This document shows positions 35,014 through 43,762 of a stretch of DNA of 64,000 nt, piece by piece; the stretch's first letter is position 1, and each line of letters starts with the position of its first letter. The translations under genes were made by a program, and so were the position numbers. The notes below the pieces were generated by a model that did not search any database, was not told where the DNA came from, and worked only from the letters and a program-made list of their open reading frames with translations. Source of the stretch: an uncultured Alphaproteobacteria bacterium (lineage in GTDB: Bacteria > Pseudomonadota > Alphaproteobacteria > GCA-2731375); the NCBI GenBank assembly GCA_951812805.1, contig CATOSZ010000001.1:372001-436000 (forward strand), read 5' to 3'.

Positions 35014-36222
35014 CAGGGGAATCGCATTTGGAATTGCCTTGACGTGCGTGTTTGATCTTGAGGTATTGGCGCGAATCGATTCTACCCGGTCTTTTCACGG
35101 GTGGAGGTTGCGATGGAAGGCTTTCTGGAGTGCTTTGAGGGTCTCGAGGATCCGCGGACTGGCAATGCCGGGCGTCACGATCTGCTGGAGATCTTGACGA
35201 TCGCCCTGTGCACGGTCCTCTCGGGCGGTCAGACGGCGGTCGACATGGCGATCTTCGCGCGTGAAAAGGAGGCGTTCCTGCGGGGATTTCTCGTACTCGA
35301 ACATGGCGTGCCGAGCCACGACACCTTCAGCCGGGTGTTCCGGTTGCTGGATCCGGAGGCGTTCGGCGCCTGCTTCCAGCGCTTCATGGCGCGCTTTTCC
35401 GAGACCTGCCAAGGGGTCATTGCGATCGACGGCAAGGTGGTGCGGCGATCCTACGACAAGGCGAGCGGCACGTCGGCGCTGCATATGGTCTCGGCCTGGG
35501 GCTGTGATCAGCGGCTGGTGTTGGGGCAAGTCGCCACCGACGCCAAGTCCAACGAGATCACCGCCGTGCCGAAGCTGTTGAAACTATTGAGCCTCGAGGG
35601 GACGATCGTGACCGTGGACGCCCTCAATTGCCAGCGCGCCATCGCCAGCCAGATTATCGAGCAGGGGGGTGACTACGCCCTGGCGTTGAAGGGCAATCAA
35701 GGCACGCTGCATGACGACGTGAGAACCTTCCTCGACGATCCGAAAGCCGAAGCGACCACCACCGACACCACGGTCGATGGCGATCATGGCCGCATCGAGA
35801 CCCGTGCCGCTCTCGTCTCCAGCCACGTCGAGTGGCTGCAAGAGCGCCATCATTGGCCGGGCCTGAAGGCGGTCGCCAAAGTCACCCGGACCCGCGAGTG
35901 CGCGGAGAAGACGTCGAGCGAAACCGCCTACTACCTGCTCAGCCAGCCGCTCGACGCCGAGCGCTTCAATCCCGTTGCCCGGGCGCACTGGGGGGTCGAA
36001 AACCGCCTGCACTGGTGCCTCGATGTCCAAATGAACGAAGACCAAGACAGAACCCGCAAAGACAATGGACCGCACAATCTCGCCGTCCTGCGCCACATGG
36101 CGCTCAATGTCATGCGAAAGGATCCACGAAAAGACTCGCTGCGCGCCAAGTTCAAAATCGCCGCTTGGAACAACGACTATCTCCTGTCACTCCTCGGCAA
36201 ATTCTGAAATGCGATTGCCCTG
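35014..36222 (+). mobile_element. ISAs1-family insertion sequence, 1209 bp, complete
   Basis: The element runs from CAGGGGAATCGCATTT at the left end to AAATGCGATTGCCCTG at the right, inverted repeats matching in 15 of 16 positions. It carries one transposase gene covering almost its full length and is flanked by a perfect 10-bp duplication. Size, ends and duplication length fit the ISAs1 family. It sits in the same orientation as the gene it interrupts. Confidence 0.95.
35113..36207 (+). CDS. ISAs1-family DDE transposase
   Basis: This 364-residue transposase has an N-terminal region typical of ISAs1 (FEGLEDPRTGNAGRH, PSHDTFSRVFR). Catalytic residues are Asp in IAIDGKVVRRS, Asp in VTVDALNCQ and a Glu in HWGVENRLHWCLDV. 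It is full length and intact, so probably active. The ATG at 35113 follows GGAGG at 35103-35107; a GTG at 35101 is less likely. Confidence 0.95.
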   Translation: MEGFLECFEGLEDPRTGNAGRHDLLEILTIALCTVLSGGQTAVDMAIFAREKEAFLRGFLVLEHGVPSHDTFSRVFRLLDPEAFGACFQRFMARFSETCQGVIAIDGKVVRRSYDKASGTSALHMVSAWGCDQRLVLGQVATDAKSNEITAVPKLLKLLSLEGTIVTVDALNCQRAIASQIIEQGGDYALALKGNQGTLHDDVRTFLDDPKAEATTTDTTVDGDHGRIETRAALVSSHVEWLQERHHWPGLKAVAKVTRTRECAEKTSSETAYYLLSQPLDAERFNPVARAHWGVENRLHWCLDVQMNEDQDRTRKDNGPHNLAVLRHMALNVMRKDPRKDSLRAKFKIAAWNNDYLLSLLGKF

Positions 36223-36232
36223 GGGAGAACCT
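36223..36232. repeat. Right copy of the 10-bp target-site duplication
   Basis: GGGAGAACCT abuts the right IS end and is identical to 35004-35013. Confidence 0.93.
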
Positions 36233-36431
36233 GATCACGGCCGGACGGTGCCTGTCGGCGGAGCACGAGGCGCTCGCCTCGTCCCGGGTGACGGCGCAGT
36301 GCTTTTCCTATGGCCAGGCGGCGGGCCTCGCGACGCTGGCGTCGTTGCGCGACGACGTCGCCTACCGCGATATCGCGGGCGAAGAGGTGCGTGCCATGCT
36401 CGACGCGGACGGTGCCCGGCTGGAGGGTTGA

Positions 36432-37157
36432 ATGCGGCAGCTCGCGATCCTGGTCGTGGTGGTGCTGGCGGCGTGGCCGGCCCGGGCCCGGGACGGCGCC
36501 GTCGACCTCGCGCTCGTGCTGGCGATCGATTGTTCCTATTCCATCGATGCGGCGGAGTTCGACCTGCAACGCCACGGCCTCGCCGCCGCCTTTCTCGATC
36601 CCCGGGTAATGCGCGCCGTCCGCGGCGGCGAGTTCGGCGCCATCCGGGTGACCGTGGTGCAGTGGTCGAGCCACAGCTCGCAGGTCCAGGCCATTCCCTG
36701 GATCCGCGTCGCCGGTCCCGCCGACGCCGCGGCCCTGGCCGCGCGGCTGGTCGCCATGCCACGGCGGACGCAGGACGGTGGCACCTCGATCTCGGCCGCA
36801 CTCGACTTCGCGCGCGGCCTGCTGGTCGAGGCGGGTGTGCCTGCGAAACGGCGGGTGATCGATGTCTCCGGCGACGGGCGCAACAACAACGGCCGCGGGG
36901 TGCGTCCGGCGCGAGATGAGGCGCTGGCCGCCGGCATTACCATCAACGGCCTGGCGATCCTTGATGCCGTACCGACCCTCGACTACTACTATCGGCGCGA
37001 CGTTCTGGCGGGGCCCGAGTCCTTCGTCGTGCCGGCTGCGAGCTGGGCCGATTACGGCGATGCGATCCTGCGCAAGCTGGTGCGCGAGATCACCGGCAGC
37101 CTGTTTTCGCAGGCGGGTAAGCGATTTGCCGAGGCGGGCGGGGAGAACTGGCCATGA
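36432..37157 (+). CDS. DUF1194 secreted von Willebrand A-like protein
   Basis: This 241-residue protein has an N-terminal signal peptide (hydrophobic stretch about 4-15, cleavage near ARA-RD). A vWA-like domain follows with the metal-site motif DCSYSID (Asp33, Ser35, Ser37), a later DGGTSIS, and DVSGDGRNN. It matches the DUF1194 family, periplasmic proteins with no assigned function. Its start follows the stop of the interrupted oxidoreductase without a gap, so IS polarity may reduce its expression. Its end overlaps the next gene by four bases. Confidence 0.85.
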   Translation: MRQLAILVVVVLAAWPARARDGAVDLALVLAIDCSYSIDAAEFDLQRHGLAAAFLDPRVMRAVRGGEFGAIRVTVVQWSSHSSQVQAIPWIRVAGPADAAALAARLVAMPRRTQDGGTSISAALDFARGLLVEAGVPAKRRVIDVSGDGRNNNGRGVRPARDEALAAGITINGLAILDAVPTLDYYYRRDVLAGPESFVVPAASWADYGDAILRKLVREITGSLFSQAGKRFAEAGGENWP

Positions 37158-38326
37158 AAATCACCGGCATCCGGGATCTGCATTGCGATGCGGGCTGGCG
37201 CAACCTGTCGTTCCTGAAAATCGAGACGGATCAAGGCCTCGTCGGCTGGTCCGAGTATAACGAGAGCTACGGCGCCAAGGGGCTGACGGCGGTCATCCAT
37301 TCCCTCGCCTCGGGCCTGATCGGCGAGGATCCGCGCCCGGTCGAGCGGATCATGGCACGCCTTTACGCCAAGACCCGGGCGGCGCCGGGCGGCTTGAACC
37401 AGCAGGCGATGGCGGCGATCGAGAATGCGCTGGTCGACCTCAAGGCCCGGGCGCTGGAGATTCCGGTTTATGAGCTGCTCGGCGGGCCGGTGAACGATCG
37501 CCTGCGGCTCTACTGGTCGCATTGCGGTTCCTACCGGGTCGATCATGCGGCGACCATGGGCGTTCCCCCCTTGCGCAACCTCGACGACGTGCGCGACCTC
37601 GGCGCCCATGTCCGCGACCAGGGCTTCGGTGCGCTGAAGACGAATATCTTCCTCTTCGACGAGGGTGAGCCCTTCATGTACATGCCGGGCTTCACCCGCT
37701 CGGACGGCTGGCCGGAACTGAACTGGAGTCCGCGGCTGATCCGCGCGATGGATGCCCAGCTCACCGCCTTTCGCGAAGGCGCCGGCCCGGATGTCGAATT
37801 CCTCCTCGACCTCAATTTCAACTTCAAGACCGAGGGCTACGTCCGGGTTGCCCGCGCGCTCGAGGAACACGGCCTCATGTGGGTCGAGATGGACATCTAC
37901 GATCCGCGCGCGCTGGCCAACATCCGCAACGCCATCACCACGCCGGTCGCCAGCTGCGAGTCGCTCTATGGCCGGCGCGAGTTCCGTCCCTTCCTCGAAA
38001 ACTATTCGATGGACGTGGCGATCGTCGACGTGCCCTGGAACGGCATTCTCGAATCCCTGAAGATCGCCCGCATGGCCGAAGCCTTCGAGGTCAACTGCGC
38101 GCCGCACAACTTCTATGGCCACCTGTCGACGCTGATGAGCGCACATTTCTGCGCTTGCCTCACCAACTTCCGGATCATGGAAATCGATATCGACGACGTG
38201 CCCTGGAAGGATGATCTGGTGAGCGAACCGCCGCGGATCGAGAACGGCCACCTCATCCTGCCGACCGGCCCGGGCTGGGGCGCCGAAATCGACGAGGCCG
38301 CCATCGCCCGCCATCCGCCCAAGTAG
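37154..38326 (+). CDS. Mandelate racemase/muconate lactonizing enzyme family protein
   Basis: This 390-residue enolase-superfamily enzyme abstracts the alpha proton of a carboxylate. Metal ligands are probably Asp219, Glu245 and Glu269. A catalytic Lys is at 162, but the usual KxK pair reads Lys-Thr-Asn, so the second Lys is replaced. A His in CAPHNFYGH near 325 suits the opposite-side base. The substrate is likely an acid sugar or similar. Translationally coupled to the DUF1194 gene. Confidence 0.87.
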   Translation: MKITGIRDLHCDAGWRNLSFLKIETDQGLVGWSEYNESYGAKGLTAVIHSLASGLIGEDPRPVERIMARLYAKTRAAPGGLNQQAMAAIENALVDLKARALEIPVYELLGGPVNDRLRLYWSHCGSYRVDHAATMGVPPLRNLDDVRDLGAHVRDQGFGALKTNIFLFDEGEPFMYMPGFTRSDGWPELNWSPRLIRAMDAQLTAFREGAGPDVEFLLDLNFNFKTEGYVRVARALEEHGLMWVEMDIYDPRALANIRNAITTPVASCESLYGRREFRPFLENYSMDVAIVDVPWNGILESLKIARMAEAFEVNCAPHNFYGHLSTLMSAHFCACLTNFRIMEIDIDDVPWKDDLVSEPPRIENGHLILPTGPGWGAEIDEAAIARHPPK

Positions 38327-38335
38327 GGCGGAGGC

Positions 38336-39019
38336 CTACCACTCGATCGTGCCGCCGTCGTAACGCAGGAAGCTTCCCGTCATCTCCGGCGTTAATTCGG
38401 CGAGGCGCGCGCGCATGCCGGCGACGCTTTCCGATACGGCGATCTGCCCGCCCTTGCGGGTTTCCGTGGCGACGGAGCCGGGGTGGAGAGCCACGGCTGT
38501 AATGCCGCTCGGCGCGAAGTCGATCGACAGGCTTTTGACCGCCATGTTGAGCGCGGTCTTCGAACAGCGATAGGCATAGTGGCCGCCCGAGCTGTTGTCG
38601 CCGATCGAGCCGGAGCGGGTCGAGAGGAAGGCCATGCAGCGCATCTCGCTACGTGCGACATGCGCCTCGAAGGCACCGGCGACATAGACCGGGGCCACGG
38701 CGTTCACGCGCATGACCCGGGTGAACTCGTCGATGTCGGGCAGTTGCAGGGTGCCGGGCCCGTCGGGCGCGAAGCTCGCGGCGTTGGAAATCAGCAGGTC
38801 GATCGCCTCGTCGCCGAGCCTGCCCGCCAGCGCGGCGAGGCCGGCCTCGTCGGTGATGTCGAGGCGGTGAAAGTGCACATCCGCGCCGAGAGCGCCCAGC
38901 TTGTCCTGGCTCGCTTCGTCCAGGCAGATGGCGTGCACACGCCAGCCCTCGGCGGCGTATTGCCGCGCGAACTCGAAACCAATTCCATAGTCGCAGCCGG
39001 TGATCAGGGTGGTGGGCAT
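38336..39019 (-). CDS. Short-chain dehydrogenase/reductase
   Basis: This 227-residue classical SDR has a cofactor motif TGCDYGIGFEFA (GxxxGxG), an active-site Ser in FLSTRSGSIG, and YAYRCSKTA where YxxxK is read as Tyr-Arg-Cys-Ser-Lys. The LDITDEAGL acidic residue binds the adenine. The motif NAAS replaces the usual NNAG. The substrate is unknown. Convergent with the upstream enolase-family gene, 9 bases apart. Confidence 0.87.
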   Translation of the reverse strand: MPTTLITGCDYGIGFEFARQYAAEGWRVHAICLDEASQDKLGALGADVHFHRLDITDEAGLAALAGRLGDEAIDLLISNAASFAPDGPGTLQLPDIDEFTRVMRVNAVAPVYVAGAFEAHVARSEMRCMAFLSTRSGSIGDNSSGGHYAYRCSKTALNMAVKSLSIDFAPSGITAVALHPGSVATETRKGGQIAVSESVAGMRARLAELTPEMTGSFLRYDGGTIEW

Positions 39020-39088
39020 CGCTGGCTCCTATTGTTGATCGCCCGCCCGTGCTATTGGGCTCGTCGACGTGAGAGGAGCAAATCTAGC

Positions 39089-39718
39089 ATGGACACGGAA
39101 CCGATCGGCGAGATCGTCGATTACTGGCTGGGGCCGGCCCTCGACGGCCCCGAGGCGACAGCGGGACGCCGGGATTGGTGGTACCGCGGCGGCCCCGCGG
39201 TCGATGCGGAGATCGAAGCGCGCTTCGGCGACCTGGTGGCCAAGGCCATTGCCGGGGAATTCTCGCACTGGCCCGCGACCGCGGATGGCGCCCTGGCGAT
39301 GATCCTGCTGTTGGATCAGTTCACGCGCAATCTCTATCGCAACACGCCAGAGGCCTATGCCGGAGATGCACGGGCCTTTCAAATCGTCAACGCCACGATC
39401 GAGAAGGGCCTGGATCGGATGTTGCACCCGGTTTCGCGGATCTGGCTCTACCATCCGTTTCATCATGCGGAGAGCCTGCGCGACCAGGATCACGGCATCG
39501 CCTTGCTGCATACGGTGCATGCGGCGGCGCCGGAGGCCTGGAAACCCGTGGTCGAGCGCTCGATCGAGGGCTGGGGCCGCCACCGCGATATCGTCGCCCG
39601 CTTCGGCCGCTTTCCACATCGAAACGAGGTTCTGGGTCGGGAAAGCACGGCCGAAGAGATCGCCTACCTGGCGGACGGCGCCGAGACCTTCGGCCAGGGC
39701 CCGGCAACGGCGAACTGA
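39089..39718 (+). CDS. DUF924 family protein
   Basis: This 209-residue soluble helical protein contains the DUF924 core: VDYWLGP at the N-terminus, MILLLDQFTRNLYRNTPEAYAGD in the middle and LYHPFHHAESLRDQ later. The family has a TPR-like fold and no settled function. The ATG is preceded by GAGAGGAG at 39071-39078. It stands alone on the plus strand. Confidence 0.87.
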   Translation: MDTEPIGEIVDYWLGPALDGPEATAGRRDWWYRGGPAVDAEIEARFGDLVAKAIAGEFSHWPATADGALAMILLLDQFTRNLYRNTPEAYAGDARAFQIVNATIEKGLDRMLHPVSRIWLYHPFHHAESLRDQDHGIALLHTVHAAAPEAWKPVVERSIEGWGRHRDIVARFGRFPHRNEVLGRESTAEEIAYLADGAETFGQGPATAN

Positions 39719-39813
39719 CCGACCATCCTCGATTGTCGCACCGGGGACGGTTTGTTAGGGTCCGCGCCAAGCCGCTGTTGCGTCGGCGGAGCGGTCATAG
39801 CGGGTAGATATCG

Positions 39814-41082
39814 ATGGGGCGTTTGGTCATTCGCGGAACGGCGTGGGCCCTCTTGCTCGCCGTGTTTCTCGTCGGTGGTGGCGCGCGGGGGCAGGAGGCA
39901 CTGCTTCTGCCGGTGCCCCAATTCGGCGCCGGTCCGGCGGCATTGCACGGCGCCAAGGACTTCATCGCCCTGTTGAACGCGCGTGACGGCGGCATCGGCG
40001 GCGTCGCGCTCGAACTCATCGAATGCGCGGACCGTAAATCCTGCACCTCGGGGGCGCGGAAGCCATTGGTCCTGTTTCCCTCTCCGATCGAGCATGCGGG
40101 ACTGCGGGTGGCCGACGGCATTCCCGTCCTGGCGCTCGGCCACGGCCGTCCCGCGATCGCCGACGGCCGTGTCTTCGAATGGCATTTCAACGCGCCGGCC
40201 AGTGCGGCCAGCCAGGCGAGCGCGCTTGTCGGTCATCTCGCGCGGGCGAGTGGCGGCCCGCAACGGCTGAAGGGGCGAAAGCTCGCCCATCTCCATCTCA
40301 ACACGCCCTACGGCAAGGCTGCCAATCGGACACTGGAAGCGCTCGCCCGGCGATATGGCCTCGACTTCAAGGCCCTGGCCGTGCAGCCGCCGGGTGGGGA
40401 ACAACGGGCCGTATGGCGGGAAGTCGGCCGCTTCGAGCCGGATTTCATTTATCTGTCGGGTTGGGGGGAGATGACGCGGGCCGCACTCGCGGGTGCCGCC
40501 GAACTGGACTTTCCGATGGATCGCCTGATCGGCAATCTCTGGTCGGCCTCGGCGGACGAAGTCCGACCGTCCGGCCGCGCGGCGCTCGGCTATACCACCG
40601 TGACGTTTCACCCCGCCGGTCCCTGGGGTCGCCTGCACGACGACATTCGCCGGCACGTCTACGACGAAGGCCAGGGCGCGGCCGAAGACGCCGCGGGAAT
40701 CGGAGGCGTCGCCTACAATCGTGCGATCTTCGCGCTCGCCATCGTGGTGGAAGCGATACGGCGCGCCCAGGATCGTTTCGCCACGCCTGGGGTGAGCGCC
40801 CAAGAGGTGCGCTGGGGGCTCGAGAACACGGACATATCGGCGGAACGCTGGAGCGCAATGGGCCTGGCCGGGCTAGCGCCGCTGCGCCTCGGCTGTCGTG
40901 ACCACGAGGGCGCGAGCCCGGTGTTGTTCCAGCAGTGGGATGCCCGGGTGGGCGAATGGAAGATCGTCAGCGATTGGACCCCGGTGATGCCGGAGGTGCC
41001 CCGGGCCGAAGCCGAGGCGGACGCTGCGGCCTTCGCCCGTTCAGAGGGCATAACCCCGCGGGCTTGCGAGGCGGGCCGCTGA
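39814..41082 (+). CDS. ABC transporter substrate-binding protein, branched-chain amino acid type
   Basis: This 422-residue periplasmic protein has a Sec signal peptide ending near ARG-QE. It has a two-lobed Leu/Ile/Val-binding fold of the Peripla_BP_6 type with AAKDF-like helix 1, LHLNTPYGKAANRTLE, and FIYLSGWGEMTRAAL. No matching permease or ATPase genes are adjacent, so it is an orphan that may serve a transporter elsewhere. Ligand unknown. Confidence 0.8.
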   Translation: MGRLVIRGTAWALLLAVFLVGGGARGQEALLLPVPQFGAGPAALHGAKDFIALLNARDGGIGGVALELIECADRKSCTSGARKPLVLFPSPIEHAGLRVADGIPVLALGHGRPAIADGRVFEWHFNAPASAASQASALVGHLARASGGPQRLKGRKLAHLHLNTPYGKAANRTLEALARRYGLDFKALAVQPPGGEQRAVWREVGRFEPDFIYLSGWGEMTRAALAGAAELDFPMDRLIGNLWSASADEVRPSGRAALGYTTVTFHPAGPWGRLHDDIRRHVYDEGQGAAEDAAGIGGVAYNRAIFALAIVVEAIRRAQDRFATPGVSAQEVRWGLENTDISAERWSAMGLAGLAPLRLGCRDHEGASPVLFQQWDARVGEWKIVSDWTPVMPEVPRAEAEADAAAFARSEGITPRACEAGR

Positions 41083-41172
41083 CGGGTCGCGTCGCCGGGG
41101 ACCACGAATTTCGCTACAGTGACCAGCCAGGCCCCGTCGACCGGTTCGGCGCTTACGAGGGAGATGTTGTCC

Positions 41173-42414
41173 ATGGCCGCTGACGAGCACTATGACGAGC
41201 TCGAAACCCGCGATCCCGAAGCCCGGCGGGCGCAGCAGATGGAAGCGCTGCGAGCGCAGATCGCCCACGCCAAGGCGAAGACCGATTTTTTCGCCGCGCT
41301 GCTGGCCGACATCGCCCCGCAAGACATCACGGACCAGAAGAGCCTCGCCACCCTGCCGGTAACCCGCAAACCCGATATCGCCCGTGCCCAGGAGGCGGCA
41401 CCACCGTTCGGCGGCCTCGCCGCACGCGACGCCGGACATGCGCCCCAAGTCTTCATGTCGCCGGGCCCGGTCTACGAGCCGGGCGGCGGCAGACCGGACT
41501 ATGGCCGTTTCGCGCGTTGTCTTTGGGCCGCCGGCATGCGGCCCGGCGATCTGATTCACAACACCTTCGCCTACCACCTCACGCCCGCCGGCGCGATGGT
41601 CGAGAATTCGGCGCATGCGATGGGCTGCAGCGTCTTTCCCGGCGGCGTCGGCAACACGGAAATCCAGGTCCAGGCGATCGGCCGCCTGCGCCCGCGCGGC
41701 TATGTCGGCACGCCGTCCTTCCTGCGCATCCTGGTCGAGAAGGGGGACGAGATGGGCGTCGACATGTCGTCCCTGCAATGCGGCGTGGTCGGTGCCGAGG
41801 CCCTGACGCCCGCCGTGCGCGACCTGCTGAGCGCGCGCGGCATCGAGGTCACCAACAGTTATGGCACCGCCGATATCGGCCTCATCGCCTATGAAACCTC
41901 GGCGCGCGACGGCATGCTCGTCGACGAGGGTATCCTGTTCGAATTGGTCGAGCCGAACGGCACCGAGCCTGTCGCCGAGGGCGAGGTCGGCGAGATCGTC
42001 GTCTCCACGTTCAATTCCGTCTATCCGCTGATCCGCTACGGCACCGGCGATCTCAGCCAGCTCCTGCCCGGCCGCAGCCCTTGCGGGCGCAGCAACACCC
42101 GGATCCGGGGCTGGATGGGGCGGGCCGATCAGTCGGCGAAGTTCAAGGGCATGTTCGTGCATGCTTCCAACGTCATGGAGCTGGCCGCGCGCCACCCCGA
42201 GATCAAGAAGGCGCGCCTAGTGTTGGAGAACCCGGACAGCGTGGACCAAATGACCTTGAAGGTCGCCGTTTCCGAGGCACGCAATGGACTGGCCGCGGAG
42301 ATCGAACAATCGATCCAGAACGTGCTCAAGCTGCGCGGCGCGGTGGCCATCGTCGAGGCTGGCGATCTGCCGGACGATGGCCGGGTGATCGACGACGCGC
42401 GCAAGCTGGATTAG
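41173..42414 (+). CDS. Phenylacetate-CoA ligase-like AMP-forming enzyme
   Basis: This 413-residue protein of the PaaK branch of acyl-AMP ligases has NSYGTADIGLIAYE as the A5-like segment, YGTGDLS with the ribose-binding Asp, and RGWMGRADQSAKFKGMFVH at the C-terminal hinge. The classic Ser/Thr-rich phosphate loop is replaced by MSPGPVYEPGG. No paa genes are near, so the substrate is unknown. The ATG at 41173 is about ten bases after GAGGGAG; ATG at 41164 is too close to it. Confidence 0.82.
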   Translation: MAADEHYDELETRDPEARRAQQMEALRAQIAHAKAKTDFFAALLADIAPQDITDQKSLATLPVTRKPDIARAQEAAPPFGGLAARDAGHAPQVFMSPGPVYEPGGGRPDYGRFARCLWAAGMRPGDLIHNTFAYHLTPAGAMVENSAHAMGCSVFPGGVGNTEIQVQAIGRLRPRGYVGTPSFLRILVEKGDEMGVDMSSLQCGVVGAEALTPAVRDLLSARGIEVTNSYGTADIGLIAYETSARDGMLVDEGILFELVEPNGTEPVAEGEVGEIVVSTFNSVYPLIRYGTGDLSQLLPGRSPCGRSNTRIRGWMGRADQSAKFKGMFVHASNVMELAARHPEIKKARLVLENPDSVDQMTLKVAVSEARNGLAAEIEQSIQNVLKLRGAVAIVEAGDLPDDGRVIDDARKLD

Positions 42415-42436
42415 GCGTGGCTGCCGGGGCGTTCAC

Positions 42437-43048
42437 GTGACACTCGCGGTGGAAGCGCTCGCCTGTCGGCGGGGGGAAAGGCTGGTCTTCGAGGGGCTGG
42501 CCTTCGAGTTGCCAGCCGGCGGTGCCCTGTTGTTGACCGGGCCGAACGGTAGCGGCAAGAGCACGCTGCTCCGTTGCCTTGCCACGCTGCTGCCCGTCGA
42601 GGCCGGCCAGGTGCGCTGGGCCGGCGTCGATATCGCCGCGGATCTCGATGCCTACCGCCGACATCTGGCCTATATCGGCCACCTGGACGCGGTGAAGCCC
42701 CTGTTGACCGTGCGCGAGAACCTCGCGTTCTGGGCGCGGCTCGCGGCGGCCGGCGACGATGCCGTCGAGGCCGCGCTCGCGGCGTTGCAGATCGCACGGC
42801 TCGCCGAGGTGCCGGCCGCCCGGCTTTCGGCCGGCCAGCGCAAGCGTGTCGCGCTCGCCCGCCCGTTGCTGGGGAACGCCGCGCTCTGGCTGCTGGACGA
42901 GCCGAGCGTTTCCCTGGACGCCGACGGGACCGACCGCCTCGCCGGATTGATCGAGGCCCACCGGGCGGAGGGCGGCATGGCGATCATCGCCACGCACCTG
43001 CCCCTCGACCTGGCAGCGGCGGAGACGCTGCGCCTGGGTGCCGCGTGA
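42437..43048 (+). CDS. ccmA: Heme exporter ATP-binding protein CcmA
   Basis: This 203-residue ABC ATPase of cytochrome c maturation works with CcmB, CcmC and CcmD to release heme-loaded CcmE. Walker A is GPNGSGKST, the signature is LSAGQRKRVALAR, and Walker B is LWLLDEPSVSLD. The start is GTG at 42437. Its stop overlaps the ccmB ATG by one base. Other ccm genes are not in the window. Confidence 0.93.
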   Translation: MTLAVEALACRRGERLVFEGLAFELPAGGALLLTGPNGSGKSTLLRCLATLLPVEAGQVRWAGVDIAADLDAYRRHLAYIGHLDAVKPLLTVRENLAFWARLAAAGDDAVEAALAALQIARLAEVPAARLSAGQRKRVALARPLLGNAALWLLDEPSVSLDADGTDRLAGLIEAHRAEGGMAIIATHLPLDLAAAETLRLGAA

Positions 43049-43713
43049 TGGGCGGGTTCTGGACCATCGTCGCCCGTGATCTGCTGCTCGCGCGCCGGCA
43101 GGGCGCGGCGACCCTGTTGGTGGTCGTCTTTTTCGCCATGACCGTGACGCTTTTCCCCCTCGGCATCGGGCCGGAGCGGGTGGTCCTCGCGCGCATCGCT
43201 TCGGGCGTCGTCTGGGTCGCGGCCTTGCTGGCGACCTTGATCGCGCTCGATCGGATGTTCCAGGCGGACCACGAGGACGGCACTCTCGAACAGCTGCTGC
43301 TCGCGGGGCCGGCGCTGGAACTCGTCGTCCTGGCCAAGGCGCTCGCCCATTGGCTGAGCTCGGGCCTGCCCCTGATCCTGGCGGCACCGGTGATGGCGCT
43401 CTCCCTGCATATGGACGCGCGCGGCCTGCTGGTCCTGCTGGCGGCCATGGGGCTCGGCACACCGATTCTGAGTCTGGTGGGTGCCATCGGCGCGGCGCTC
43501 ACCGTCGGGTTGCGCCGGGGCGGCGTGCTGATCACCCTGCTGGTCCTGCCGCTCTACCTGCCGGTGCTGATCTTCGGCGTCGGCGGCACCGAGGCGGCGA
43601 TCCTGGATACGTCGATCCGCCCGCATCTGCTGCTGCTGGGCGCCGGCCTGCTGGGCGCCATTGCGCTCACCCCCTGGGCGGCCGCGGCGGCCTTGCGTCT
43701 CGCCCTCGAATGA
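43048..43713 (+). CDS. ccmB: Heme exporter protein CcmB
   Basis: This 221-residue membrane protein has six predicted helices and forms the CcmAB part of the cytochrome c maturation system. Typical features are the N-terminal VARDLLLARRQ, the FFAMTVTLFPLG segment and LDRMFQADHEDGTLEQLLL near residue 70. Coupled to ccmA. No ccmC follows; a beta-lactamase-like gene comes next. Confidence 0.93.
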   Translation: MGGFWTIVARDLLLARRQGAATLLVVVFFAMTVTLFPLGIGPERVVLARIASGVVWVAALLATLIALDRMFQADHEDGTLEQLLLAGPALELVVLAKALAHWLSSGLPLILAAPVMALSLHMDARGLLVLLAAMGLGTPILSLVGAIGAALTVGLRRGGVLITLLVLPLYLPVLIFGVGGTEAAILDTSIRPHLLLLGAGLLGAIALTPWAAAAALRLALE

Positions 43714-43762
43714 GACGCCACAATGGCGAGATGTGCCACGTCGCAATGAGAGGAGTGCGGGA

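Larger units (their letters stand above)
33854..36431 (+). pseudogene. FAD-dependent oxidoreductase gene split by an insertion sequence
   Basis: The two gene parts are 33854-35013 and 36233-36431. Joined across the IS with one copy of the 10-bp target duplication they give an unbroken 452-codon frame. The N-terminal part has the FAD site VVGGGAAGVAAAETAARHG and the second motif FCGGNAVAGLSG; the C-terminal part has NLITAGRCLSAEHEAL, typical of FAD-dependent oxidoreductases of the FAD_oxidored (PF12831) type. No other damage is seen, so the insertion is recent. The start is ATG 33854 with GAGGGAGG in front. The stop touches the ATG of the next gene. Confidence 0.92.
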
